Part shown: piece after piece, positions 1-8,165 of the stretch
How positions within the stretch are numbered: the first letter of the stretch is position 1
How the letters are laid out: the number at the start of each line of letters is the position of its first letter
Origin: Granulicella mallensis MP5ACTX8
Lineage (GTDB): Bacteria; Acidobacteriota; Terriglobia; Terriglobales; Acidobacteriaceae
Length of the DNA: 64,000 nucleotides
Reading direction: 5' to 3'
Assembly: GCF_000178955.2 (NCBI RefSeq)
Contig: NC_016631.1
Span: 3,658,001 to 3,722,000, forward strand
Notes under the pieces: generated by a model
Seen by the model: the letters and a program-made list of their open reading frames with translations, nothing else
Told to the model about the DNA's origin: nothing
The model's database searches: none
Made by a program: the position numbers and the translations under genes

Positions 1-71
1 CGTAGCTCAGCTGGTAGAGCATTCGACTCTTAATCGACTGGTCGTAGGTTCGATCCCTACCGCGTCCACCA
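1..71 (+). tRNA. tRNA-Lys (anticodon CTT), 5' end cut by the window edge
   Basis: The D-loop/stem, an anticodon loop CTCTTAA (anticodon CTT, Lys AAG codons), the T-arm GGTTCGATCCC and an encoded CCA end are all visible. The acceptor 3' strand CGCGTCC predicts about five missing bases at the 5' end. The phage-like element starts right after the 3' end, the classic position of a tRNA attachment site, although no second copy of the tRNA 3' end was found near 43 kb. Confidence 0.92.
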
Positions 72-110
72 TTCCCCACCTTGCAAATCAAATAATTCAC
101 ACGAAGCGCT

Positions 111-133
111 GCCCGCATCGGGCTATTTGTTTT
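111..133 (+). terminator. Probable rho-independent terminator of the tRNA
   Basis: A GCCCG/CGGGC stem is followed by TATTTGTTTT on the plus strand, 40 bases after the tRNA. The remaining bases up to 246 hold no supported gene. Confidence 0.6.
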
Positions 134-246
134 ATCAGCCGTTCAGCACACTAAATGATTCATTCCGAACAAGAACAAAACTCAAAAAACCCGCCACGCT
201 TTTAAGAGCAGTGACGGAGTTGGTTGAGAGGACGAAGATGTTCCAA

Positions 247-681
247 CTAAACGTCAGCCTCGAGTTTCTGAAGTGCTACTGCGGCATTGCCCTTGAATCC
301 GTCGAAGTCAACGACTAGCTTCTTCTCAGCGGCGATGACATCGACATAGTTACTCGAAGTCGTAACCTCGGAAATGAAAGCCTTGAACGCCACCAGGACA
401 GCTTCATCATCTTCGATATTGAGCGCATCAGCTTTCGCGGCAATGGTGATGGCCGCGACCAGGTTTTCGGCTGAGGTGATCGCAGAACCCGAGTCCTTGA
501 CGGCTGCCAGAACCAGAGCATCCACATCCTCGATAATAAGAACCGTCTCCGGGAGCAATGTTTCGGCGTCCTTCTCGACGTCGTTCGTGACAGTGACAAC
601 CTTCTTTATCCAGTCGGGGACGATTGCCAACTCCTTACCAACCCATGTCAGTCCCTTTACCACTTCCGAAAAAATGTTCAT
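247..681 (-). CDS. Small phage protein, unknown function
   Basis: This is the last gene of the leftward late operon, next to the tRNA. The 144-residue product is acidic, rich in Ala, Val and Asp, with no signal peptide or clear membrane segment. The first 30 residues could form an amphipathic helix (VVKGLTWVGKELAIVPDWIK). The start is supported by an AGAGAGGG ribosome site. Its position after the lysis genes suggests an accessory or lysis-related role, but no family was recognised. Confidence 0.7.
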   Translation of the reverse strand: MNIFSEVVKGLTWVGKELAIVPDWIKKVVTVTNDVEKDAETLLPETVLIIEDVDALVLAAVKDSGSAITSAENLVAAITIAAKADALNIEDDEAVLVAFKAFISEVTTSSNYVDVIAAEKKLVVDFDGFKGNAAVALQKLEADV

Positions 682-693
682 AAATGCCCTCTC

Positions 694-933
694 TTATGCA
701 GTTGGAGCCGAATCGGCCACGTTGATAGTCCCACCCTGCTTGTTGTTGAGGGTGTTGCGAATCTGGTTAGTCAGCATGTTGATTCCGGCGCCGGTAACGC
801 CGGCGGCTGAAGTTGTCAGTTCCGCATAGTGGAATCTGCAGCCTACGAAGATGGCGACTGTCCCAAAAACGACCATGGACAGGCCGATAAATTGATTTTG
901 AGTGGACTGTTTAGCTTCAATCTGATCGCTCAA
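694..933 (-). CDS. Small membrane protein of the lysis cassette
   Basis: The best start is a TTG whose TG overlaps the TGA stop of the endolysin gene, preceded by a strong AAGGAGG site at good spacing; this gives 79 residues. Upstream in-frame extensions run inside the endolysin and are unlikely. One hydrophobic segment (residues about 15-32, GLSMVVFGTVAIFVGC) follows a short polar N-terminus. Translational coupling to the endolysin and adjacency to the holin-like gene suggest a second holin, antiholin or spanin-type role. That role is inferred from position only. Confidence 0.65.
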   Translation of the reverse strand: MSDQIEAKQSTQNQFIGLSMVVFGTVAIFVGCRFHYAELTTSAAGVTGAGINMLTNQIRNTLNNKQGGTINVADSAPTA

Positions 934-1538
934 ACTGCCTCCTTGGAAGCCTGAATAAATTGCGCAACTGTCCAGGAGTTGCGCTTGCTGAAAGCCGGAT
1001 GGTTCCTGTCTCGATGGCACTCCTGCGCCATTCTCAGAAAGTTTGGCGGAGTGCTATTGGCCGCAGCATTGAAGGCGCGATAGCTATGCAGCCCGGTAGC
1101 TGGCCTTTTCGCTGTCGCAGGTTCTCCAATTCCCAGCCCATAAGCCATGTCAGCAATGCCGACCTGTGCGCACTGGGGAAATGAGTCGAAAGCTGGATAT
1201 AGGACGTGCAGCGGCTCATCCAGAGCCTGCACTGAGGTACATGTAAGTGCATCGATGTCGAACTGGAGAAGATGCAGGCCGGTGAGCGACTTATAAAACT
1301 GAGCATCGCGGTCACCCGGCATAGCCTTGACCCGCTGCCAATCATCCGCGATCTGATCGGAGGTCGCAGGTGTGCCGTCTGGCATGTACCAGGGGAGTTG
1401 CTGTGAGTTGTGCAGATTGGCTACGAGATGGCCCTGACCGGTGGTCGCATTCGGTGGATCATCCGAGTCCAGGTACAGGAAGTTTTCGTTGCCCTCCCAG
1501 ACTGGAATCTGTATGCATTCTGCATCGATGTAGGTCAC
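930..1538 (-). CDS. Putative phage endolysin (lysozyme-like)
   Basis: The 202-residue protein starts at a GTG overlapping the TGA of the holin-like gene, with GGAG eight bases upstream. Near the N-terminus a Trp-Glu-Gly is followed by FLYLDS and TTGQGHL, matching the Glu...Tyr-Asp...T-x-G-x-GH layout of phage muramidases such as GH24, where the Glu is catalytic. No signal peptide is present, so it would need the neighbouring holin to reach the wall. The two stop/start overlaps with its neighbours mark a compact lysis cassette. Family assignment is by motif only. Confidence 0.7.
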   Translation of the reverse strand: MTYIDAECIQIPVWEGNENFLYLDSDDPPNATTGQGHLVANLHNSQQLPWYMPDGTPATSDQIADDWQRVKAMPGDRDAQFYKSLTGLHLLQFDIDALTCTSVQALDEPLHVLYPAFDSFPQCAQVGIADMAYGLGIGEPATAKRPATGLHSYRAFNAAANSTPPNFLRMAQECHRDRNHPAFSKRNSWTVAQFIQASKEAV

Positions 1539-2029
1539 GGCTTCACTCCGTGTGTAAACAACCAGACGATGCCGGTAATGATTCCGCCGATCACTGTGGC
1601 GCACGTCCCAATGATCCCCACTGCGATCCCAACCCCGCGCCAGCCGTCCATCCAGGACTTCGCCTCAGTCTGCGAACTTCGGATCGCACGGATGTCGTTT
1701 CCGATGTTGTTTACATCGGCGCGCATATCCCGCACTTCGGCACCAAGCAGGACTACGTCGCCACTCATTTGCTTCAGGTCTTTCTCTAGCCGTGGGACCA
1801 TCCCGCTTGATCCATCACCGCTTCCGACAAGAGACACGATCACCCCTTTCAGGAGCTTTAGTTCCCCCTCGATCTCCCACACCTTGTCCGCATTCTGCTG
1901 CACGGCATCGTGCAGGTTGTGGCGCTGCGCATCCTGAGCGACGAGGTTCGCCACTAGGGCCGCATTCCCCTCCACTACACCTTTGCATATGGCTGTGCTC
2001 AACGCGTTCAAATCAAAGCTTGGCGCCAT
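1535..2029 (-). CDS. Holin-like protein (coiled coil plus C-terminal membrane segment, XhlA-like layout)
   Basis: The start at 2029 has an AGAGGACGAGG ribosome site; the frame is open for another 94 codons upstream, but that stretch lies in the next gene. The 164-residue protein has a long helical, coiled-coil-prone region (residues about 40-125, with EGELKLLKG and RLEKDLKQMSG), then WMDGWRG and a hydrophobic stretch (about 134-158) ending in LFTHGVKP. This layout and length match XhlA/holin-type proteins that permeabilise the inner membrane for the endolysin. The GTG of the endolysin overlaps its stop. Confidence 0.65.
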   Translation of the reverse strand: MAPSFDLNALSTAICKGVVEGNAALVANLVAQDAQRHNLHDAVQQNADKVWEIEGELKLLKGVIVSLVGSGDGSSGMVPRLEKDLKQMSGDVVLLGAEVRDMRADVNNIGNDIRAIRSSQTEAKSWMDGWRGVGIAVGIIGTCATVIGGIITGIVWLFTHGVKP

Positions 2030-2094
2030 CCTCGTCCTCTCTTTTGCGCAACAGAAAGGCCCCGGAGCGCCTCGTTTTGTCTTGTTTTCAGTTG

Positions 2095-2889
2095 TCAGAT
2101 CGTGATGCCTCGCGCCGCCATGATCCTTTGTGCCTGTGCGTAAATGAGGGCGTCCTCGCTCGCGAGAGTTGCGCGGTTGTAATGGATATAGGCGTGATTT
2201 GTTATTGACCCGTTGGATGCCACCGCACCGGTTCCCTGCGCAAGCATTGAGTAGGGAAAAATGTTGACAGGGCGAGTAGCCCCTGCGGGGATTGCCAGTA
2301 TCGACTTCCAAGAAGATGCTGCGTGGCTGAGGTTCTGCCAGGTAACCATCAGGTTTGGAATATCAAGCTTCAGCATGTACATCTGGGGGTTAGATATAAC
2401 TGCTTGGGTTGCCGTGTCTGTGCCCAAGGTCGCAGATCCACCCGCATTGATAGACCGAACGAAGTTAGAAGTTCCACCGCCGGTCGGAACAAATCCCAGA
2501 TTAGCCTGGACTCCAACGACCTCGTTGGTGGCGATGATCTCCGTTGCAAAGAAAGAATTATTCAGCAGCGATCCGAAAGGGTTAGAGGCGAAGCTGGCCC
2601 AGTTCGAAGGGTTGATGGAGGCTACAAAATATATCGTCTCGCTGCCTGTAGAGGGAAGATCAGGCGTTACGAGTTCGCCGGGAAGTGTCGTCACAAGACC
2701 GCTTACCGCGTCTATCGTCGGCACTGTTGTAACTGTCATGGGAGCGGCACTGTTCGCGTAATTGACCAGACTTGCCTCCAGCGTTCGGCCAAACAGAGCA
2801 TACGTCGTCAGGCCAAAACTTACGGCGGGTTGAAGGATCGCTCCAGGCGTCCGAGAGTAGTCGGCGAGATTATCGTTTATGTATCCCAT
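2095..2889 (-). CDS. Distal tail/receptor-binding-like protein, paralogue of its upstream neighbour
   Basis: The 264-residue protein is rich in Gly, Ser, Thr and Asn, with no membrane segment. It aligns along its length with the product of 2898-3719: both share an AVxxGLTTxALxGxxLxASL N-terminal block, IxFVASINPSNWA in the middle, SxPQxYMxKxDIPNL further on, and EDALIYAQxQxxMAxRG-TI at the end. Its place after the tail fibre gene suggests a virion surface or tail-tip role. The pair arose by tandem duplication. Confidence 0.75.
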   Translation of the reverse strand: MGYINDNLADYSRTPGAILQPAVSFGLTTYALFGRTLEASLVNYANSAAPMTVTTVPTIDAVSGLVTTLPGELVTPDLPSTGSETIYFVASINPSNWASFASNPFGSLLNNSFFATEIIATNEVVGVQANLGFVPTGGGTSNFVRSINAGGSATLGTDTATQAVISNPQMYMLKLDIPNLMVTWQNLSHAASSWKSILAIPAGATRPVNIFPYSMLAQGTGAVASNGSITNHAYIHYNRATLASEDALIYAQAQRIMAARGITI

Positions 2890-2897
2890 AGGTCTCC

Positions 2898-3719
2898 TTA
2901 GATCGTGAATCCGCGTGTCGCCATGACCTTTTGCAATTGCGCATAGATCAGGGCATCTTCGGACACCGGAGTGGCGCGGTCATAGCGCACGAAGGCATGA
3001 ATAGTGCTGGCGGCATTCACGGGTGACTGAATGTTTCCCATCAGCTCGTAGTTCGAAGTAATGACAGGCCTCGTTGATCCAGAGGTCAGGACCAGAGTTG
3101 AGGTGGTCGCCGCCGGGGCTCCGATCAGGCTAGCCTGCGTTACATTTTTGAAGGTCGCCAGTAGATTAGGGATGTCGAACTTCATCATGTAGCACTGGGG
3201 CGTCGAAACAATTGCCTGCTCGGGTGGAGTGGTTCCCAGAGTCCCCGCATTCACGCGAACAGCCATCCCTGCCGTCACGGCCATACCACTCCCATTGATG
3301 TATCCCACGTTAAACTGCACACCCGTCAAAGTAGATTGCGCGTTCATATAACACGCCTGTGTCAAGCTTCCTGCCGTACCGTTCCAGATCCCGACCGGCG
3401 ACATATTAAAAGTTGCCCAGTTTGATGGGTTGATGGATGCCACGATAAATATCGTTTCGCTATCTGTCGAGGGCGCATCGGGCAAAAGCAGTTGTCCAAT
3501 GCCGTTGACGGTTGCACCGCTCATTCCGCTCGCGATCGCTGGAAAACCATTGCCAGAGGATGATGTCAGCAGCGGCGACGCGGGGGCAGCATAGTTGTTA
3601 AGGCTCGCCTGCAGGGATTTACCTAACAACGCAAAGGTTGTAAGGCCTGCGGTAACTGCTGGATTGAACGACCCCGCAACATTGGAAAGATCTATGTTGC
3701 TATCAAAGACACTAGGCAT
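2898..3719 (-). CDS. Distal tail/receptor-binding-like protein, paralogue of its downstream neighbour
   Basis: The start at 3719 (MPSVFDSNIDLSNVAG) is preferred over an upstream in-frame codon at 3773 because it follows AGGAGCAC and avoids a 43-base overlap with the tail fibre gene. The 273-residue protein has the same repeat-free, beta-rich, Ser/Thr/Asn-rich composition and conserved blocks as the downstream gene. A likely role is tail-tip or receptor-binding decoration. Divergence between the copies is highest in the middle loops, as expected for surface proteins. Confidence 0.75.
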   Translation of the reverse strand: MPSVFDSNIDLSNVAGSFNPAVTAGLTTFALLGKSLQASLNNYAAPASPLLTSSSGNGFPAIASGMSGATVNGIGQLLLPDAPSTDSETIFIVASINPSNWATFNMSPVGIWNGTAGSLTQACYMNAQSTLTGVQFNVGYINGSGMAVTAGMAVRVNAGTLGTTPPEQAIVSTPQCYMMKFDIPNLLATFKNVTQASLIGAPAATTSTLVLTSGSTRPVITSNYELMGNIQSPVNAASTIHAFVRYDRATPVSEDALIYAQLQKVMATRGFTI

Positions 3720-3730
3720 ATGTGCTCCTC

Positions 3731-6130
3731 TTATCCTTCGAAGGTTAGGGGTTTGATGTTGAAGGCCACGCACCAGTTATTGAGCTCGTAAGGCAATCCG
3801 CTGAGGCCGACGACGTCATAGGCCGCCGTCGGCTGGGGAGGTGTAGTTACAGGCAGCAGCGAATCGTCCTGGTCTGGACTCACATAGATCGCCTGGCTTA
3901 CCGCAGTATCGGAGTCTGTGATATTTCCACGGCCAGCATGTTGCGTTCCTTTCATGGTTGTCGCGTTCTGTGATCCATTGCCGATATCTGCATACTTCAA
4001 TTGGGCTGTGGTCCAATCGACCGTGCGGCTCGGGATGCACTGCACGACTGTATCGGCCACGATCGAGTAGGTTGCGGCGATGAATCCCTTGGCATCGAAC
4101 AGGTTGAATCCGAGGTCGGGGAAATTGACGGGAGTGGCGATATCGTAGGCCGTTTGTACTGTGAGCGGCGGTGCCGGAACGTGGAATCCGATGAGCAGGG
4201 TGTTTCCATAAATCACCGTCTTATGAGGACCTAGAGGAAGCCATCCCTGCCGCAAGACCGCCGTGCGAAACCAGACCTTCGCGCACATCGCCATCATCCA
4301 GCGATAGCTGTTACCCGTCTTGTGGCCGCCGAAATCGGGATAAGCATAGTGTGGACCGAACATGAACCAGTTTGGCTGCGTCTTCGCAAGATTCCACTGG
4401 GCCATGCCGATAGAGATGTCATCGAAGGCGTTGTTCTCGAAAGAACCACCCGTCTGGTATGTATAAATACCAGCCTGGTTGACCTGGCCGAACGATGCTA
4501 CGTTCAGCGCGTCATTAGCAGCACGCATCGTCAGCATGTCACTCATCCAGTCTGTAGCTGGGTTCGCCTGTCCATAATCCTGCTCACCTTGGTCGTAGAT
4601 GAATCCGACCGCACCAATCGACAGGCTTGCGTTCGAGGCGTTCGTCGCAGCATAGCCTGCGGCTCGCACCATGCGACTCCACAGATTCTGGCCGCTCGAA
4701 TCCGGTGGCGCTCCCGGAATCAATACTGAGATCGGTTGACCTGGACACGATACGTTCGTCGCAAGAAATACTCTCGTGTCATTGGCAACGCGCTCATGGA
4801 TATTGATGAGCTGCTTGGCGTAATTGGCGAAGCAGGTTAGGCCTGTATCTCCTGCAGGGCCTGCAGAGTTGAAGGCCTCAACACAAGGATGGTTAAGCGT
4901 ATCGCCATTTGGCAGCGATGCGCCGGACGAAGTAGCAAATCGAACCTGATTGCCGATGCACAGGTTGCCCAGCGATTGCGTTGTGTCATAGACGCCCTGA
5001 CACTGGTATCCAGCCATGAGCGACTGCCCATATGCGGGGACGTAATTCAATCCGAAACGGAAAGTCTCCATCGTCGGGTTGTAACGGCTCCGTACGCTTG
5101 TGCTGAAAGCCAGGCAGGCGTTGTTTAGGGAGTTTATCGCGTTCTGCAGCCCATAGGTAAGGTCGAAAACCGGGCTGTCTCCCGTCGTTGGATTCAGCAG
5201 TACAGCACTGAATCCCTGTCCATCGGTGAGAACAACATTGGGCTGAGTCGTAAGGCCCGTCCCGGCCGACATAAGACCAACCTGAGACTTGAAGATTCCG
5301 GCCTCAAGTTCTTCCAAACGAGGTTCGACAACCGTCATTGCCCCTGTGGCGGTATCAAACAGTTTGACCAGGAATCCCTGCCCATCTCGCAGGTAAAGAC
5401 CGTCGGCTCTCGACACGACATTTTGCGCTGGGATCGTCTCGCTAAATACGGAGGTGCCAGCGACGTTTTGGTAGGAGTCATACAGGCCGTCCACATTCGC
5501 CGAAGGGATTAGAAAATATCCGTTGACAGCAACACCTGTTCCAGGCGCAACACCGGCCGCTGTCGTTGCATAGATCGGAAGGCTGATACCCGAAGCACCA
5601 GGGTTGCCTTGCGGCCCGATTTCACCTTGAATGCCTTGAGGGCCTATCGGTCCAACAGGACCAAGAGGCCCAACCTCTCCCTGCGGTCCCACAGGGCCGA
5701 TGTTTCCCTGTGGTCCCTGGGGTAAGGTGAAGTTTAGAATGGCCGCCGTCCCTGTGCCTACGTTCGCCACGACGGCGGAAGGCCCGCCCGTAACCTCTCC
5801 AACCTGTATCGTTCCGGCAGGGCCTACCGGAGAGGTCAACGTCACAGCATAAGATCCAAGCTCAACGCCGGCCGCCGAAGTGACGGTATAGGTATAGACG
5901 CCAGCAGAGATCCAGAAGCCGAAACGGCCTTCGGAGTCAGCCTGCAATGGGTTAGCAATCGGCTGCGTAAGGTTCTGATCGGCGAAAAGGCTCGCCAGCG
6001 TCTCGGGCGGTGCTCCATAAATATAGACAGCAACAGATCCGTAGGGCACCGTATACACGGGAGCGTCCGCACCAATCGGTACGTTCTTTGCCGATGTAAC
6101 GACGTTGCTGTCATAGCGAATGCCTGCCAT
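3731..6130 (-). CDS. Tail fibre with collagen-like repeats and SGNH/sialate-O-acetylesterase-like domain
   Basis: This 799-residue protein has three visible parts. Residues 1-115 are a beta-rich N-terminal head, probably the virion anchor. Residues about 140-185 are Gly-x-y collagen-like repeats (GPQGNIGPVGPQGEVGPLGP). A later domain carries YGQSLMAG (nucleophile Ser block), IYDQGEQDYGQ and GGHKTGNSYR (candidate His), the order seen in SGNH-type carbohydrate esterases of the SASA group. Such domains deacetylate surface polysaccharide, which fits a depolymerising or receptor-modifying fibre. A strong terminator lies just upstream of the gene. Confidence 0.8.
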   Translation of the reverse strand: MAGIRYDSNVVTSAKNVPIGADAPVYTVPYGSVAVYIYGAPPETLASLFADQNLTQPIANPLQADSEGRFGFWISAGVYTYTVTSAAGVELGSYAVTLTSPVGPAGTIQVGEVTGGPSAVVANVGTGTAAILNFTLPQGPQGNIGPVGPQGEVGPLGPVGPIGPQGIQGEIGPQGNPGASGISLPIYATTAAGVAPGTGVAVNGYFLIPSANVDGLYDSYQNVAGTSVFSETIPAQNVVSRADGLYLRDGQGFLVKLFDTATGAMTVVEPRLEELEAGIFKSQVGLMSAGTGLTTQPNVVLTDGQGFSAVLLNPTTGDSPVFDLTYGLQNAINSLNNACLAFSTSVRSRYNPTMETFRFGLNYVPAYGQSLMAGYQCQGVYDTTQSLGNLCIGNQVRFATSSGASLPNGDTLNHPCVEAFNSAGPAGDTGLTCFANYAKQLINIHERVANDTRVFLATNVSCPGQPISVLIPGAPPDSSGQNLWSRMVRAAGYAATNASNASLSIGAVGFIYDQGEQDYGQANPATDWMSDMLTMRAANDALNVASFGQVNQAGIYTYQTGGSFENNAFDDISIGMAQWNLAKTQPNWFMFGPHYAYPDFGGHKTGNSYRWMMAMCAKVWFRTAVLRQGWLPLGPHKTVIYGNTLLIGFHVPAPPLTVQTAYDIATPVNFPDLGFNLFDAKGFIAATYSIVADTVVQCIPSRTVDWTTAQLKYADIGNGSQNATTMKGTQHAGRGNITDSDTAVSQAIYVSPDQDDSLLPVTTPPQPTAAYDVVGLSGLPYELNNWCVAFNIKPLTFEG

Positions 6131-6149
6131 AGCTCCTCTTTTCTGCAGT

Positions 6150-6170
6150 AAAAAACCCTCCGAAGAGGGC
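6150..6170 (-). terminator. Rho-independent terminator
   Basis: On the minus strand a CCCTC-TTCG-GAGGG hairpin with a UUCG-type tetraloop is followed by TTTTTT. It separates the internal-protein genes from the tail fibre gene. The 360 bases between it and the small ORF at 6531 contain no gene that could be supported. Confidence 0.85.
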
Positions 6171-6530
6171 CTGTTTGAATTCGTTGTTGTTTCAATTCGG
6201 TACTGACATTTATTTTTTGATTATTCCGATTTCCAACGATAGTCACCAAAGCCATGGACTACTGCGGAAGGTGGAGAGTCAGCGCCTGGGGAAATGATGT
6301 TAGAGGAGGGGTCAAGGTCAAACCCTCTAACATCATCGACAACATTCACGGCTTAGTTCGGAACCCATAAATAAAAAGAGTTCTTGATAGGCAGCATCAC
6401 TTTGGGCCATCTCCCAAGTTTACTTCCCTCCCCCTGCAATCGAGGCAGTGGAATATCTTGCGGCACACTGTCGAACAAGCGCAGCTACAAAATTAGGAGC
6501 CTTATAGGTCAACGGGGACTACAACTGGCC

Positions 6531-6656
6531 CTACTGAGGTGCAACCCCGAAGCCATGCGATAACAAGTGAGTCCAGAGTTTGGGCGTAACAGCCACTCGT
6601 TGCGCCTGAGAATCGTTCAGATTCGCAATGTAGTAAGGAATCGATATCATGGACAT
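6531..6656 (-). CDS. Short phage ORF, 41 residues
   Basis: A well-placed TAAGGAGTAAATC site precedes an ATG; the reading frame encodes 41 residues starting MSMISIPYYIANLNDS and ending GFGVAPQ. It lies 3 bases after the upstream gene in the same operon. No family is recognised. The ribosome site and the tight spacing are the only support. Confidence 0.5.
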   Translation of the reverse strand: MSMISIPYYIANLNDSQAQRVAVTPKLWTHLLSHGFGVAPQ

Positions 6657-6659
6657 GAT

Positions 6660-7220
6660 TTACTCCTTACTATTTCCTAAGAACGCCGCAGCATCCTGGC
6701 CGCCGCTCTGCATGCCCTGCATGAGTAGCTTCATCCAAGGATTTTGAACCTGATTTGCATTATTGAGCGCCTGGTTTGAAATTCCCTGCTCACCCATCTC
6801 TGCGTTCACATTTGTGCCATACAAACTGTTCAGACCGTTAAGGCCTTCTTGCGTCTGTGTCTGTTGCAACTTCGCGTTCTCGAGATCTGTCCCGATAGCG
6901 TTTTCGGAGTTCTGACGTTGCCCCGCTTGACTCGATGCGTCAAGCGCTGCTGTAGTGCCGCCAATATTGCGCGTTCGAGCAGCCTCTAACCCAGCTTGCC
7001 CAGTCACTCCAGCATTGGAACCGCCGAGAGACTGCTGCGATGAGGTGTTCATCTTCGCAAGGTTCGTCGCGCCAAATCCCTGAGGATTGAACGCCTCAGC
7101 CGTGAGCGCGGGTGCGAGTGAACTATAAAGCCCGCCAGCCTGGCCACCATACATCGTAGACGCAGCCTGCGCCTGGCCGCTGTTTGCCAAATCCTGCTGC
7201 TTGACTCCCGAAGATCCCAT
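6660..7220 (-). CDS. Small Gln/Asn/Ala-rich virion-internal protein candidate
   Basis: The 186-residue protein is low in hydrophobic residues and rich in Gln, Asn, Ala and Gly, with a predicted helical region (residues about 90-135, LDASSQAGQRQNSENAIGTD) and QNPWMKLLMQGMQSGG near the C-terminus. Size, composition and position between tail genes resemble small ejection (internal virion) proteins of podoviruses. That is an inference; no specific family was identified. Confidence 0.65.
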   Translation of the reverse strand: MGSSGVKQQDLANSGQAQAASTMYGGQAGGLYSSLAPALTAEAFNPQGFGATNLAKMNTSSQQSLGGSNAGVTGQAGLEAARTRNIGGTTAALDASSQAGQRQNSENAIGTDLENAKLQQTQTQEGLNGLNSLYGTNVNAEMGEQGISNQALNNANQVQNPWMKLLMQGMQSGGQDAAAFLGNSKE

Positions 7221-7221
7221 G

Positions 7222-7617
7222 TCACTTTACCTTTCTGTGCCAATGCGCCCAGCCATTTCCACTAATCCAACCGAATGCTCGACTGAGACGCGATCCAAAC
7301 TGTTTTGCGAGGTCTGGCTGAATAAATGCCAGCCCGCGAGTAAATCCCTTTGCCTTCACTTCGCGCTCAACTGCGTCATGCAGTTCTGCGAGTGCCTGAA
7401 GCCTCCAGCGTGGCGTCGACCATGAAGAATCGGCTAGCAGTGTCGTGCATGCCATCGCCACAGCGCCGGCGAACATAACCACACGGTCGGCGTCGTCTAC
7501 GAACACATAAGCCGCTATCAACTCTTCCATCTTTGGGAACTCCCATTCGAAGCCACGCAACTCATAAATCTCTTTCAGCCTGGCGACATCGCTCTCTACT
7601 GCTCTACGAACTTTCAT
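7222..7617 (-). CDS. GNAT-like acetyltransferase-fold phage protein
   Basis: The start overlaps the stop of the upstream gene (ATGA). The N-terminus (VRRAVESDVARLKEIYE) matches the first strand and helix of GNAT acetyltransferases, followed by a beta segment (AAYVFVDDADRVVMFAGAVA). The usual acetyl-CoA loop (R/Q-x-x-G-x-G/A) is not obvious, so it may be degenerate. Comparable small GNAT-fold proteins occur in podovirus tail/internal gene blocks. The substrate is unknown. Confidence 0.6.
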   Translation of the reverse strand: MKVRRAVESDVARLKEIYELRGFEWEFPKMEELIAAYVFVDDADRVVMFAGAVAMACTTLLADSSWSTPRWRLQALAELHDAVEREVKAKGFTRGLAFIQPDLAKQFGSRLSRAFGWISGNGWAHWHRKVK

Positions 7618-8165
7618 CCGCGCGTCGGCGCCTTTCCAGTGCTTGATCGATAAGGCAACGAACCGAAACCCTGTGCCGTCTGGGTAGAGCTTCCAGTTCC
7701 ACTCCCCATACCTTGTTGCATCGGAGGTCCTACTGTACCGCCGCTGCCTACAACAATCCCAGATCCGCCGCCGTGATACACCGGCTCGCTCGGAGCCGAG
7801 CTTCCATACGCGCTATAGGCCCTGAAATGTAGCGGCCCCGCTCCTAAATTGCCTCGCCAGTTGCGTGATGGCCCCAGATGAACGGTGTGCGCATTCTGGA
7901 AGTTCGGCGTATCCGAGTATTCGAGCAAATAACTCGACCCGCGATTGAATTCCGAGTGGTCGGTAATCTGTGCATCGAACACACCGTTCTTCTCGACGAC
8001 ATTCAGTCCGGAGATCTTCGGTGGCGGCGGCGTTGCGCTCGTAGGATCGGCGTTGACCTGCCGCGCAACGTTATTGTGTGCATTCACGATGTCCAAAAGA
8101 GCTTCGTGCAGCTTTGGATCAATCGACCGTATGTGGGCCATATTGCGAGGGTTGAGATTTGCCAC
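7614..8165 (-). CDS. Phage tail-region protein, unknown
   Basis: The 183-residue protein follows directly after the 1229-residue tail protein. It has a short helical N-terminus (HEALLDIVNAHNNVARQVN), then a beta-rich segment resembling a fibronectin type III fold (SGLNVVEKNGVFDAQITDH...YLLEYSDTPNF...RNWRGNLGAGPLHFRAYSAYG), then a Gly/Ser-rich C-terminal tail. The FnIII-like fold is common in virion surface proteins. Function is not established. Confidence 0.65.
   Translation of the reverse strand: MANLNPRNMAHIRSIDPKLHEALLDIVNAHNNVARQVNADPTSATPPPPKISGLNVVEKNGVFDAQITDHSEFNRGSSYLLEYSDTPNFQNAHTVHLGPSRNWRGNLGAGPLHFRAYSAYGSSAPSEPVYHGGGSGIVVGSGGTVGPPMQQGMGSGTGSSTQTAQGFGSLPYRSSTGKAPTRG

Noticed and set aside
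127..318. 63-residue plus-strand frame after the tRNA
   Set aside because: It begins in the tRNA terminator region, has no ribosome site and overlaps a supported minus-strand gene.
2029..2311. N-terminal extension of the holin-like protein to 2311
   Set aside because: It would run inside the tail gene; the start at 2029 has a good ribosome site and family-like length.
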